A stretch of DNA of 64,000 nucleotides. Source: Notospermus geniculatus. Lineage: Eukaryota > Nemertea > Pilidiophora > Heteronemertea > Lineidae. The position numbers and the translations under genes are program-made. Shown piece after piece: positions 9,601-24,600 of the stretch. The notes under the pieces were generated by a model. That model had not been told where the DNA came from. It worked only from the letters and a program-made list of their open reading frames with translations, and ran no database searches. Every line of letters begins with the position of its first letter. The first letter of the stretch is position 1. Where the stretch lies: the NCBI GenBank assembly GCA_002633025.1, contig NMRB01000297.1, positions 314,444 through 378,443 of the forward strand, written 5' to 3'.

Positions 9601-12600
9601 ATCAATAATTGATAGAGATTGATTGACGGGTCTTTAACTGATCAGGTGATCAATTAAATCTTCAAAGAACTCACACTAATTATTGAGAATATAATTAATG
9701 AGAAGATAATACCAGACATTAGTATTAGGATAATGAGGGATGTGCATTATTGATACGGGTTTTGTTACACGTCCATACTCCTTGTTACTCAGGTTTTTGA
9801 ACTGTAAAAGAAAAGTAGTAGCCTAGCACACGTCGCTGCAACAAGTTGAGGTTTTTGTCTCCGGAGATCTCGACTTACCCCTGCGCGTGCGAGGGGCTGG
9901 ATATACAAATCCCCACAAATATTTGCGCCGGATGCACTCTCCCTTGGATCCGCGCCCGCCGACGGAAGGTCAGCATGGCGGGGGCACACAAGTAGAACAG
10001 TCGCTGCAGACTTATCGTCTTCCGGTGTGAAGGGTTATTTGAGACAAGTGGAGATATCCATCTCCGGAGACAGAAATCTCCAGTTGTCATATAGATGCTT
10101 TGCATATGACGTCACAAGCCGCCATGTGTTTTCAGTCGCTTCCGATGTACACGCGCTGGCAATGAGTTCCCTAGTTTGTGGATCGAGTACACCTGGTCAC
10201 GTGAATGTTTATTAGATGACACCCGAGTGATCCGATTGGAAGACATCAACGATTTCCGTGTAGCATTCAGCAGCACTGCCTGTCCGATGTGCACGCTCCA
10301 GATTGAAGACTAGATTGTGCCACTTGTTGCCGCAATGACCTGTCATAACCGATGTGCGCGGAATGCGTACATCGATAGCGACTGTTGCATTCAGTTGTTT
10401 CCAGTCACAAGGCCGATGTACGCTAGGCTTAATATAGTGTCAACTCTGATCAATGTATTTCGGTGACGATGGGTTAACTACTTCCATTAATTACTCTAAA
10501 CCCATCCTCTTCATCTTGTCCAAATGTGAAAAAGTTCAAATCTGCAGTCCACTTATGAAGTTTAAATAGTACAAAGCATCCCAAACTATAACCTACAATC
10601 TCTTCGACCTACCGTCATTAACTAGATGATATTTCATACGTTTTGCCTGATATTTTATAGGTTTTGCCGGCGAGATGATGGTAGGGAATTATTTAATCAA
10701 TATGGCGGCAGTACACTTACTTTGATGATATTAGCTTGTGAGTTGGCATTGCTTGTAGATTTTGCGTTCGCAAAAACGAACGGTTTTCATTGAGAGATAG
10801 TGTTTGAGTGGTAAAGGCGGGGTGGGGCATTCTCAGTAAGGCCATGTATTGGTAGAATGAGAGTGCCCAAAGAAATTCTTTCGTGTTGAATTGAAGAGAG
10901 TGTTCCTCTCGATCACATGAAGTGAGCCACGGTGGTGTCGTGGTTCGGGTCTCCGACTAGCGGTCAGAGGGTCCCGGGTTCGAATCCCACTGTGAGACCT
11001 TGGGCAAGTCTCTTTGCCTTACTGGCCTCTCTCCAGCCAGGTGTATAAATGGGTACCGGTCGGAAAAGCTCAGATTGTAGCGCTGAATGAGCATCTCTAT
11101 GAACCCAAACTAACTTTAAGTATGTGTACGACTGGAAATCGAACCCAGAACTTCAGGGGTGACGGGGTGCCGATACTAGGACTGGTAGCCGCTGGATGTA
11201 CCAATCAAGTGCCACATGTTGATTTTTGAAACTTGCAGCCGAACATTACCAGTGCTGTTTGCAGCTGTTGTTTTTTCTGAAGCATCAAGTAGGCCTCAAA
11301 AGTGATAAGTTTTACAATACAGAAATGTTGTCTTCGCCACTGTATATGTGACCCACTCCAGCAAAAGTAGGCACTTGTTGCAGCGTGATCATCATTGGTC
11401 ATCAGTTTACTCGACTATTATCACTGCTGTCCACTACTATTGTCAACCTGCAGAGATGTACATTTCAGCTGCTGTGTTGTAAAGCCGTTTATAGGGGTGG
11501 ATCCACGACTTCGGAAAAAGAGGGGGCACACTGTGCTAAACATTGAAATCTGCGGTGAATTTCGATGATCTGCGCGAAATTTCAGAATTTCACGGTCGAC
11601 TTTACAGATTTGTTGGCCGGAAGGGGGCGTGCGCCCCCCTTGGATCCACGCCTGGTTTGCCCTTTCCTTGGTTGCGAAAATAGGCTACTTTTGCTGGAGC
11701 AGGTCACTTATTACATGTAGCATTCACCCAGACTCCTTTTATCAACGCCAGTTGTTGCGTTATGTCCATTGCATGTTTAGTGATTATCGGTCAATATTTT
11801 TCATTCAAATGTCGATAATCCGCCCGGATCTTTTGTCCAAAGTTGTCTATTACAATATTTGCTGCGGACAGCAGCTTGTATAGGGCTTATGAATTAACAC
11901 CGGAATCGACTCAGCAGTTGTCGTGCACGCATTGATTGAGTTCATTTTCCAGTGAATATGACTGCAAAATCAATAAGGCGAATGCGAAAAATTCATAAGC
12001 GTGTTGAGGCGTTGCTTTGTACTCTAAGCTCCATGTAATGCTCCGATTGAGTTTGCCGTGAAGGTTTCTGGAGAGGCTGGGTTAGGCCAAATAAAAAATT
12101 GGCAGTGGTTCTGTTCAGCTAGGGGCAGATCCAGAGGGGGGCACCCTGGGCGCACACTTCCCCTGCGCTTCCATTACAGAAAGCCGGTATTTGTCCGGGC
12201 TTATTCTGCTTCCGTTACAGAATGTCTGCATGTGTTTAATAAGTCCGGTTCTGTTAAGTGCGGATCTATTTAAAAGTTCGGATAGCATAGCCGATCATAC
12301 TCCGAATCTAATTAGATCAACAACGGTGTTTTCTCTAGTGCAATGGCAATAAGTCCGGGTCCTACCCTACCGATGGGGTTAAATAAGGTGGTTAGCCTAT
12401 CCTCTTGCCAACTGACAAGTAAATTGGTGATTTGGCAATTTTCGCAACTTGAATATCGTATCATTGGTAATCAGGAGTACTCGTGAGCCCTCTTCAGTGG
12501 TGGAGTACAGCCAACACAACAAAATGATGATGAATCTCGGGGGACAAAATAAAATTATCAAAATGCCGCTGGAAAAGAAAATAACTTTTCAAACTCCTAA

Positions 12601-15600
12601 TCATTACCAGAGGCGTATTTTCTCAGAAGATTCGAAACACATCAAAATATGAAAACTAATTGCTTTATCTCCGTCTGCTGAGGGGATTGCATCTTTTATA
12701 GCCTGGCGCCACGCACTGATTTTAATCGGGAAATAACGTGTGTTAGATCAATTCTATGTTATGCTGATATACCAGACACATATTTCTACGGCAGGATTCA
12801 TAGCTATGTATTGCTGCGGTGTTCTTAACAACAGCTGTTTATCTTATACAACATCTCCTGATTGGTTAACTTAACCATTTCATGCCGGCCGTATTTTAGC
12901 ATCGTTACGTTGTGTGGCTGAGTCCCTTAAACTGGACGACAGCATATTGCCACGATGCTCATTTGCAATGTCACCTGAAAACAGCATCATGACGTCACTT
13001 CTGACGTAAACCTTCAGTTTTCTACAACAGACTAAAGCCCTGTCTCCACTTGGCCCGCTAGTCACCGGGAGTATACTCGCGGTGACTCGGCTGGTGATCC
13101 GCGGTGGTTCACGGGCCAAGTGGAGACGCGGCACCTCGAATGACCACGAATAGAAATGCCCGCGAACACCCCGCCGGCGTTCCTGGGCACGCGTGGCAGT
13201 TTCCAACATGTTGAAAAAATTGCGGAGCAAGCACACCGCCCGTGAGTTGGCGGGCATACCGCAAATTATTAGTGGAGACACCTTCTCGGGGATATTGGCG
13301 GTCAGTGGCCGCTGGCATGGTGACCTGGATGTAGTTGATCAGAATGAGGTCACCGGCCGGGCAGGGAATAGCCGCAAGTACTCACCAGGTGTAGACACGT
13401 TAGCGGTGACACCGCGAGCACGACAGGTTTGCACGACACGTTTGCGGTGATACTGTGAGGCAAAGAGACTTGCCCAAAGTCTCACGCCCAGTGGGATTCG
13501 AACCCGGGACCCTCTGACCGCTAGTCGGAGACACGAACCACTACACCACCGGGCTCCTGGGACGAACGGTAAAACTACGGTATTGGAGAATGATGCAATC
13601 ACTGCCGGTGGCGCCGGCTGTCGACAAAAGGTGGCAATATTGTGGCCCTTTTATTGCCAAGGCAACTATGGGGCTCCATTTCAAGGCACCCCTCTGGAAT
13701 AATAGACATGTGTAGAACCTTTATCAAGGGCTATCAACCGATTCAATAATTTGTTTGCATGCTACTACAGCTCGGTTACTAACTCATCAATTATTCCGGT
13801 ATATCCATCAGCAATGTCAACAAAATGACTGAGTTGGTGCAAAAATCAAGAATCCGTTTGTAGCGTTCGTTTCGTTGCTTTCTTTCGGTCTCACGCCTTC
13901 GGTGTCGGTCTCATTGTCTTTGGATAAGAGGAGGAGACGTTGTCAATATTTGTGACAGGATTTGAGTAGTCCGATATCCACGCTATTTTTAGCACTTTAG
14001 AGTCGCTGCTGCAGTCGCTAGTCACCTTTGTGGATCCTGGTGTAACAGCTGCCAGTGTTTCCCCTTATTGTATGGGAAACGCTGGCAGGTAGACCGGCAG
14101 GTTTCTCTGTGTGTCCCCTATTATCAAATCACAGCTTGTTCCATCAGACAATAGTAGGGAAACACTCACAGATTCAAAACAGATTCAAACACTCAACATT
14201 CAAAAACGTTAAACTGTGTACCATCGGGGAAAGTCCTTCGCATGGAAGTCCTCAATACAAACGCATGTTACAATGACAGTAAATTCTTTTCCCAAATCGT
14301 GAGGCAAAGGAAATAAAACAATGGCTAACAGATAGAAATACTGAATTGCGAACGGAGTGCCCAGTATGGTGTTATTGGCTCGAGTATGGACAACATTCGG
14401 TGAATTTGATATACCCCGGTAGGCTATTGCAGGAGGAAGTGGAGTGCTCGGAGGAAACAGGCCTGTCCCGCTTGAATTTCAAAGCACTCGGTCCGGGTTG
14501 ATCTCGACACGCCTCCACCGGGTTAGTGTAAAATGGGCTTACAGTACCTTGCACAATTGACCTCCTTTCCGCGCCGGGCACCATCCGCGTACTACATGCA
14601 GCGTCATGCACGTACCGTCCTCGTATCTTCCGAGGACGTGGCGCAGCGTCATGGAAGGCATGCAGTGAAGACGTAACGTCATTCACCCGACGTCACGCAA
14701 CAGAGACGCGTGACGTACCCATACCATACGCGATGAACTGAAGCCTACCTTCCTCGTCACGTACGGGGAAGGTACGCGGATTTAGGGAGGTCAATTGTGC
14801 CAGGTACTGTATGTTTTCACTCCACTAATCTGACAACAAAAGATCGGCAAAATTCAGCAATGGCAAACTCCCTTTAAGGAAGTAATTTAAAAGATCATCG
14901 CAGGAGATATGACAGCAATTTGTGATACGATTCTAATCTAACACCCCTAACAATGGAGTCTGTTATTGATCGCCTCGCTAATGTTGTGTTTTTCCCAGCT
15001 CTGGGGGAAAACAAGTGGATTAGTCGGTTAGGATGGGGTACTATTGAATAAGGTCACGTCCTCCGGGAGGCATAAACAGTTTCCCCTCGTTCATCTTTGC
15101 TTCATTGCCACAATGACATTGATGGCGCGAGGCTACGCATCTGTGCAGTTTCTAAAGCCTGCCGCACACTGGAGCTATCTGCTGAGTGAAAAGGCAGTCG
15201 AGACCGTTTGCCCAGCAGACAGCTCACAGGAGCGGATCCAGAATCATGGGAAAGAGGGGGCACAGCCCGCCCACATCGTGGAAAACCTTGGTCCAGTTGT
15301 AACATCTTTTCAAAATTTCAAAATTTCCCGGTCAATTTTAAAGATTTTCCACAAAATAGAGGGGGCACGGGCCGGGTGTGCTCCCTCCTGGATGTGCGCC
15401 TGGTTCGCTGAGTGCACGTATTTTTCGGTGAGTTTTCTGCCTTGCACAGCAAGGCCTTTATAAGGCGAATATGGCAGACATGCATGAAACGGGAGACACT
15501 GATTTGGAAGAAATGGTGTTACTCCGCTGGGGGCCGCCATCTTGAAGTCATGTGAACAGAGGATGCGTTTTCATTGGCCACCTGTGTATTTCTGCCCTCA

Positions 15601-18600
15601 GCACGTAGCTCAGGTAGCGCGCACACGGTGAGTTTCTCACCTCGCAATGCGAAAAATATCCAACATGTCTGATAGTCGCCTCAATGCCTTGCGAGCCAGA
15701 AAATTCACCGAAAAATGTGTGCACAGAGCGAGCTATCTGCTGAGCAAATGGTCTCGACTGACTTTTTGCTCAGCAGATAGCTCCAGTGTGTGGCAGGCTT
15801 TATGATACTAAAGTTTCTGTCCTTTTGAGAGTTCATTGTCAGTCCCTTCCCATGAAATGTATTTGACTCATGTTCCTCACTTGGATACATTTCGGTTTAT
15901 CCCCATTTCGCCTACTCCCCATTTCGCCTACTCTCCATTTCGCCTACTCCCCATTTTGCCTACTCTCCATTTCGCCTACTCCCCATTTTGCCTAAGTAAA
16001 AGACCCCATCCAAGTGGGTGTATCCCCATTTCGCGTAATGGCGTAAGTAGGCGAAATGGGGATACACCCACTTGGATGGGGTCTTTTACTTGTCCTTGCA
16101 AAGGCACAAGGTATTCTGTCCCATGCGACAGACGTGAAGAGCCAGGAACGGAATTCCTTGGCCCGAACCCGGGACCTGCCGCTTGCTGAGCAGACGTGAT
16201 AACCACTAGGCTATCAGGGCTCCTTGAAATGCACTTACGTACATGTACTTTGATGATGACGATGATTACGATAATGATTGATGGCAATGCTGATGCTGGC
16301 GAAGGCCTATCCCTAAACGGCAATCATCACTCACACGTTGTTCATTTCTTTCAGCCGACCGAAACGTGGACCAAAAAATATGACACCATCCCGCCGACCA
16401 TGTGGTTTGAGGAGGACCCACGCGGAGGTCCTGGACGGAGGGATTCCTGGGGCAGCCCGAAGAAATGTTCATACCAGTATTACATAGAGGCAATGGCGAT
16501 CGATGACAGCTGTGAGGTAAGAAGAATTATGGGTACCGTATACGCAAATATTTTCACAGCTAAAATATTTAGCGGTTGGGGTCCGTAAGTACCTTTTCAC
16601 GTGGATAAATATTCGCGGTTGGGGTCCGATGTGAGATTTCAAAAACACTACATTTTCAATAGTACGCGGTATAACTCAGTGCAAACCATGATCGGGAAAT
16701 AATGGCAACCAGGCAGCCATCGTGGAAAATGGACTTTGGCACATATGTCATAAATTCCCAAGCCAGAATGTTTTGACCTTGAAATTTTGACCATGATCGT
16801 ATTACCCTGGAACTGGAGGCTTGCTGGAACATTTCAATTTAACATTTGTAATTTGTTCTTCTGGTACATTCACACAGGTGAGCACATGGTCCATGGACCA
16901 TTTCATTGCTATTTGTGGACTGGGAAACGAAACTACCGTTTTCTTGGCCTGAAATCAATAAAACTGTGATACATAACGCGAACATCCGATGTCAATTTCA
17001 CAGACACTTAACTCCGTTCCAAACGACGCGCTGCATCTTAGAATCACTGCCATTTTGTAGCAATTACCTGCCATACCCTCGGCGAGATGAGTGCTATTAC
17101 CTCGAGTTGCCACCGTGGTGTTTGCGCAATTTTCAAAGATACTTCAAATAGCTACATCGTGCGATAACAAGTGCTCGGGCGCCGGTGGCATTATGCCATT
17201 ATAATTATAGATACTGTAGAACCTCGCCAATAAGAACACCTCTGGGACTGACAAATGCTGTAGTTTTAAATTGAGAGGTGTCCGGATTACAAAATGAACA
17301 GAAATGACCAATTAGGGACTGACAATGGTGTCCTTAATAGAGAAGTGTCCTCCTGGCAGAGGTGTCCGTTAAGGGAGGTTCCATTCTTTGACGCTCCCTG
17401 ATTTTGTGCAAGACGATCTTTTTGAAGCGAAAATCGACAGGCATGTGACTTTTTCTACCGTCGGTATAAACAGTGATGAATTTATGATTGATCTTTTCCA
17501 GAATGTTTTTTTAATATTTTTGTCGCTGGTTATTTTTAACTCACAAGTTCAAGTTCATATAGAGTCCATAGTTCTTTTATTAGAAGTGCAAAACATTGCC
17601 GCACTATCTCAAATTTTCCGATAAAATCACAATTGACACTGACGGCAGTTCAGTTCAGCAGCACTGAGTTGATGCTATAAAACGTTCTTTCAAAAGCTCA
17701 GCTTGTGTTTATGGCTGAAATGGTGGCCATTTTGAAAAATGCAATCATGGGTCTGTAGTGTAAAACTATACACTGAGCATCGTTGCATATTGAAATGGAT
17801 TTTGAGAGAGGGGTCCGATATAAATGTTGGCCTGATGCAAAAATCAAATAGCAGAAAGATCAGGCGCAGATCCAGAGGGGGGTTTGGGGGTCGTGGCCCC
17901 CTGCTCTCCAACACCAATTGTTTTTTTTCTCAATAATTTGCAATAAGCAAAAAAATGTAAAAATAAAGCTTCTGTTTTGATACTGAGATGCCAGGAAATC
18001 GCGTCTACGGCCTTCTAGATTTCAAAATTTTCTGGCGGAAGCCCTCCAGATCTCCGTCGGCGCAGGTACCTTCGGTGCCCACCTGCAACGACCGCCTACA
18101 GCAGCCCTGACCCCCCTCTGCAAAAACTCCTGGATCCGTGCCTGAAGATAGAGACAAAAATGACAAATCCATTGATGTACGGCGTGTCAAATTTTCCCCA
18201 GATGCGGAGAAATCTGCCGAAAATCAGACATACAATATACCTGGAATGGAGTAATTTAGTATACATGTTACTATGGTTACAATCCATTGTTGAACTCATT
18301 CAAGTTGGCATTGGTTACGCATCGATTTGAGTTAAAATTACACGAGGTAAATATTTGACACTTTTAATTTTCCTACTATAATTAGGTGAAACATCAATGC
18401 CACCATTATTGAGATTTCATTCCGTTAATGCATTTTGGTGTTCTGAGATTGAATTGCCGATCTAAAAAATGGTGTATAAAAGCTCGACATGTTTAGCCCC
18501 CAGGAACCCCGACTGGCAAAATGATAGATAACTGACGTGAAATATTGAATAGCAATCTGAGTGCCAAATATGGCGTTAGGCCAACGAAATTCTTATAGTT

Positions 18601-21600
18601 TCTCGTCACCGCCCGCATGTGATTTTGGCCCCTCATCAAAAAAATTTCATTATTTAAAAAAAACGGCAAAAATCTGCCACTGAACTGCTTTCCCGCCACT
18701 TCAAAAAGCCCACGCAGCTTGTATTGTCATATTAACAGGTGCCAGCTCTCACACAGCTCAAATTGCCATTTCTGAATTGATTTTCATTCCAAAAGACACA
18801 TTTTGGGCATAAAATCAGTTTGTAAATGCCAGAACATGGTTAGTGTGTGCAAAAAGGGTTGAAATTTTTGATGAAAAAAATAATGAATAATGATGTACGC
18901 GGAAAGTACACGGATAAAGGGAGGTCATTTGTGCTCCTTAACCAATGTAGCTGCAACTATGCTCAGCAATAGACCATTCTCAAATTGACATAAATGAGAA
19001 AGATCTGCGCACTTCCGCTGAAATCGCAACCACTCGCGGGTCTCAAACTGAATGACGTGACGCAGAGAACCCAATGACAGTGACTTCGATGACGTTGCAT
19101 CAGAGTTGACCATTGCTGAATCATGGATTGCGTCACCTCAGCAGCTGGTTTCAGATTGAAGTTCTGGTTGTGATTTCTGCAAAAGTGCACAGATCTGCAA
19201 GTTCAAGAATCGTCTATAGTTCACAGAGGGTTAATCCAGGGTCCGCCTCCCATCAAAAGCGCGACTACATCCAACTAATAAAGCATCTATATTGGATATA
19301 TAGCATTGATAAAGAGGTGGAATATGTAGCCTAATAGTCTTCGGTGGAGGTGGTGAGTCATATGGTATTATATGACAAAAAGAATGCATAAAACTACACA
19401 ATGTGTGGCACTGTCATTGCCGGAGCTGTCGTTGGTTGTGTAATACCTGCAGCACGGTTGTTAATCGATCTGCCATCTGAGGTGGAATTATGGATGTTGG
19501 TCTTGATGTATCGACATTGACATTATCAATACTGGTGCGTTAAAGGGACTAGGAAAATTTTTTCAAGCTTCGGTTATTACAAAATGCTAGGCTTTCATGA
19601 TAAATTCCCACCGTCAATTCACTTTTTCAATTAAGTGTTAATTACTGGCACCTAGACAAATCAATCATCACCACACCATGGAGTATTCACCACGTCACTG
19701 GGAACCTCATCGCTGTATGTATTGTATGGAGCGAGCTTGTACTCTATTATGTTGATTAGGTTCCCAGTGACGTGGTGAATGCTCCATGGTGTGGTGATAA
19801 CTGATTTGTCTGGGTGCCAGTAATTAACACTTAATTGAAAAAGTGAATTGACGGTGGGAATTTATCATGAAAGACTAGCATTTTGTAATAACCGAAGCTT
19901 GAAAAAATTTTCCTAGTCCCTTTAACCCTCAGTTGATTGAATAGAGGCCTTGCAATGACGTCATCCTGGCGGCCATCCTGGAGGGCACAGGCCTTGACAG
20001 GGCGCAGAGGTGTGACGTGACCTGCATGAAGTGCGCCATGCCATTGTTTGACGTAACGTCATTGGGGCATCCACGGCTCATTTCGCTGCGCCTCTGCAGC
20101 ATGTGCCCCTCAGCATGGCGGCTTGCGACGTCATTTGTAAGGCCTAGGCCTTTTTACACGGAGTCAGTTCAATCCAGTTCGAGGCCAGTTCACTTAAAGC
20201 CCCTGTCAAACCGTACCAGCATAGAGTTGCATTGTGCGGTGTATCGAGTATGCCGAAATTAGGCTGCATACTCATGAAATAAATGTTCCTACGCGCAGGA
20301 TTGCCGTAGTCACTGAACCCACACTAAGCAAAGTACGCAACACGACACCCTTCCATACATAACACTTTACGCCAGCCTCAAAGGATTTTTCGTCGGACTG
20401 TCGTAGGGTAGCATGCTATTGCGTCGGCATGGCAGTGTAGTGTTGCGTAGACTTGCGTAAAAACTGCATACAGTACGTTGCACAATCGACCTCCCTTTAT
20501 CCACGTACCTTCCTCGGACGTGGCGCGGAAGGTATCCTTCAGTTCATCGTGTATGGTACAGGTACGTCACGCGTCTCTGTTGTGAGACGTCGGGTGAATG
20601 ACGTTACGTCTTCACTGCATGCCTTCCATGACGCCGCGCCACGTACTTGGAAGATACGAGGATGACGCTGCATGTGGTACGCGGGTGGTGCGCGGCGCAG
20701 AAGGGAGGTCAATTGTGCAACGTGCTGTACTTTCTGCATCCACTGCTCTACGCCAAAAGTACGTGAAAAAATTAAACATGTTTAAGTTTTTGTGTCCATC
20801 TCGCGTCACCCCTTTGCATCTCTCGGCGTATTGCCACGTAGGCCAGCGTAGGGCTGCGTATGCTCGGCGTAGTTGGTACGCCGCACTATGCAACTCTCTA
20901 CGTAGGCTCCATCATGCCCGTGTGAAAGGGGCTTTACGTTTTGTACCATGAAAGGGGAGGATAGTACCGGTCGCATGGCTTTTTCACAGTAAAAAAAGCA
21001 GGTGAACTGGCCTCGAGCCGGATCGAACGGACTCCCTGTAAAACATGCTAATATTCCAACACTGCAAAAGCGTCGGTCATAAAAAACATGGAGAGTACTT
21101 AGTCTAACGCTCAAACCACGAAATCCACTTTAAAAACCTGTTCACGATAGTTGATCGGGTTACTGTATATCCAATCATACTGAACGTGACACCAAGTGTG
21201 GATTATAAGAGCTCGCCAATGTAACACGAGGATACGCAAAGGTTCCGTTGATCAATAATCTTATATCTTGTCAAGGTCGCTGCACTGAGATAGATAAACG
21301 AGAGATACCCATAATGCAACAGGAACGGAACGCCTGTTGTTCTTTGAAAGTATCGTAGCGACCAGCTGAGGTTTCATTGCCATACATAATATATCATTGA
21401 AGGATTCTTTTCTCTCCATTTTCTAGAGTAACCATAATTCAAGTCATCCAACACTTTTATGGATTTTTTACCTCGCATCTGGGATGACGTTCGCTTTGTT
21501 GCAGCATGACGCATCTCAGTACAAACAGAATGAGATGCTGTGTTTATTGGATGTTCTTCTGGGTCGTTTCTTTTAAAAGCATTGTAACCTTGACACGAAG

Positions 21601-24600
21601 ACAACACTTCCAAAAGCTTAGTAACCTTCGCCTTTGAAGAAAAAGCACTTTCAAAAGCATCGTAATCTTGACCTCTGTGGACAAAACAGTTTTAAAAACA
21701 TTGTAACCTTTGACCTCCAAGACAAAAGATTTTCAAAAACATTGTAACCTTGACCTCCAAGACAAAAGATTTTCAAAAACATTGTAACCTTGACCTCCAA
21801 GACAAAAGATTTTCAAAAACGTTGTAACCTTGACTTCCAAGACAAAAGATTTTCAAATGCATTATAACCTTGACCTCTGAAGACAAAGCAGTTTCAAAAG
21901 CATCGTAACCTTAACCTCTGAAGAACAAAGCAGTTCTAAAAGCATCGTAACCTTGACCTCTGAATAGGGGTCAGGGATTGAGAATGTTGAGTGGGTTGTG
22001 GAATACAGGGTGGCTCATAAATTCTAAGGCTCATTTCAAATGTCGCTCAACTTCTGTTTGCCGAATTTGATTCGCGAGATAGAATTTGCACTACAAGAAT
22101 TGAAATCGGCACATGATTAGACTGTTGACTTCAAGGGCGAAATACGATGGGTATTGGGGATTTAACTCGTNNNNNNNNNNNNNNNNNNNNNNNNNNNNNN
22201 NNNNNNNNNNNNNNNNNNNNNNNNNNNNNNNNNNNNNNNNNNNNNNNNNNNNNNNNNNNNNNNNNNNNNNNNNNNNNNNNNNNNNNNNNNNNNNNNNNNN
22301 NNNNNNNNNNNNNNNNNNNNNNNNNNNNNNNNNNNNNNNNNNNNNNNNNNNNNNNNNNNNNNNNNNNNNNNNNNNNNNNNNNNNNNNNNNNNNNNNNNNN
22401 NNNNNNNNNNNNNNNNNNNNNNNNNNNNNNNNNNNNNNNNNNNNNNNNNNNNNNNNNNNNNNNNNNNNNNNNNNNNNNNNNNNNNNNNNNNNNNNNNNNN
22501 NNNNNNNNNNNNNNNNNNNNNNNNNNNNNNNNNNNNNNNNNNNNNNNNNNNNNNNNNNNNNNNNNNNNNNNNNNNNNNNNNNNNNNNNNNNNNNNNNNNN
22601 NNNNNNNNNNNNNNNNNNNNNNNNNNNNNNNNNNNNNNNNNNNNNNNNNNNNNNNNNNNNNNNNNNNNNNNNNNNNNNNNNNNNNNNNNNNNNNNNNNNN
22701 NNNNNNNNNNNNNNNNNNNNNNNNNNNNNNNNNNNNNNNNNNNNNNNNNNNNNNNNNNNNNNNNNNNNNNNNNNNNNNNNNNNNNNNNNNNNNNNNNNNN
22801 NNNNNNNNNNNNNNNNNNNNNNNNNNNNNCATCTGGTTCTCACCAGTCTATCTGTCCTGACGGTCATCTAGCCTGGTTCGAATCCACCACATTTCCCGTT
22901 TCTGAGGTGGTGACAGCCTCAGCCAATCATCGGGGCGCGAAGGAAAATCGACGCGCCAATCAAAATCCGTGTTACAAATTCGAGCGTGAAGAGCAAAGAA
23001 AGTGTCCAACGGTGATTTGTTTCACAAGTTCTGATTGGCTCGGAGGCGGGGTCAAGTAGGGGTTAGGTTCATTAATAATTTATGCATTAACGGAAAAGAT
23101 GACACGATTCGGACAAGGCTAAAGACGGAGTTCATACGGAGTCGATAGCCTTGTTTGAACAAGATGCATGCGACGGACGTGAAGAGCCGGGAATGAAATC
23201 CCATATGGCCCGGGCTACATTCGAACCCGGGTTCTGCCGCTTGCTGAGCGGACGTGATAACCACTAGGCTATCAGGGCTCCAAGTGCAAGTTGATGAGGT
23301 AAAACCCTGCTGTTGGAGGATGGGCACAGCAAATGACCATCCCCGAAGATAAATATCAGGTTTTACCATTTCTAACTATCGATTGATACCGAGATCCATT
23401 ACTGGGAACCCGTGTTTGATGATTTTGCTTGTTTCAAGTCGGGACAACACCCAACTCTACATGTTATGACTGATTACAAAGGTGATTGGCCTTATGCCTG
23501 GATGTCTTGACGTCAGGCTATGATCTGTTTCAAGTTCATGGTAATTTAGGTATTGATTGAGACCAATAAACCCCTTGTGATATTATTCTTACCAGGGGCG
23601 TGGCTAAGTTTTTGGCTTTGGGGATATTGGGCTCTCTGCATTTTTTGCCATTTTTTGGCAAAAATCTGCATGCAACAGACATTTTCGGTGAAGTCTGGGG
23701 GGATTCCCCCTGCGCCCCCCCATCAGCTATGCCCATGCTTTTCTGACGCAAATAAGTCCGATGTCAATTTCGTAGCATTATTCCATGGCTAGGCCCATCT
23801 GTATCTGCAGATACAGTTTCTCTGGGGTGTGAGAGTGGTACAGCGGAAACACCCACCTAACACCACTGAGGTTCGGGGTTCAATCCCCAGCCAGACCCGT
23901 TCATCATGTGATAGAGAGGGCGACTCTCTTTGATAGCAGGTCTTCTCCGGGCTATCTGGTTTCCTCCTGCTGTACATTTATTCACCCAATATTGTCTAGT
24001 ATAGAGCAATTAATGGTAAGCTTTCGCAAATCTGACGAAATATGAAGTACGAAATACGAAATTCAACGTCATTTCCATGATCAAATGTGTTTCAGCAGAT
24101 GGTTGGTACCACAAAATATCCCTGCTACCAGTGCGTCTTAAGACATATGCTGTAAGACCGAGAGAGTTTTGGTGTGCCTAGAATCTTTAAATTTCCACTT
24201 CGTAGCTACGAAGTGGAAACGAAAGATAAATTTCCAAGTGTAATATACACCGTAACTCTATTGGTCTTGCGTCATATGTTAAAAGACGCACTTGCAGGAG
24301 GCGATATTTCTGGCACCAACCATCTCCTGAAATACATTTCCTTGAAGTGAAGTCCAATTTCATATTTCGTACTTCGTTTTTCATCAGGTTTGTGAAAACT
24401 CACTAATAACATTGGGCCGTATTCAAAAAGGGTGATCATCGCTCGATTAAGACTTAGACGCGTGTAACTTCACTAAATGCACCCACTTCCACCATGCATT
24501 TGACGAAGTTACACATGTCTAAGTCTTAAACACCATTTTTGAATACGGCCCATTAACTTTGCCAACATTGTACTTACAGCGAATGAAACTTGAAACAGGC

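Noticed and set aside
10924-10995. tRNA gene
   Set aside because: The A and B boxes are tRNA-like, but the same head occurs in several dispersed copies fused to a SINE body, so it is retroposon sequence. The same holds for 16140-16225, 23215-23281, 23828-23895 and 47600-47660.
22091-22871. Long open frames of about 250 codons on both strands
   Set aside because: They consist almost entirely of the run of N at 22171-22829.
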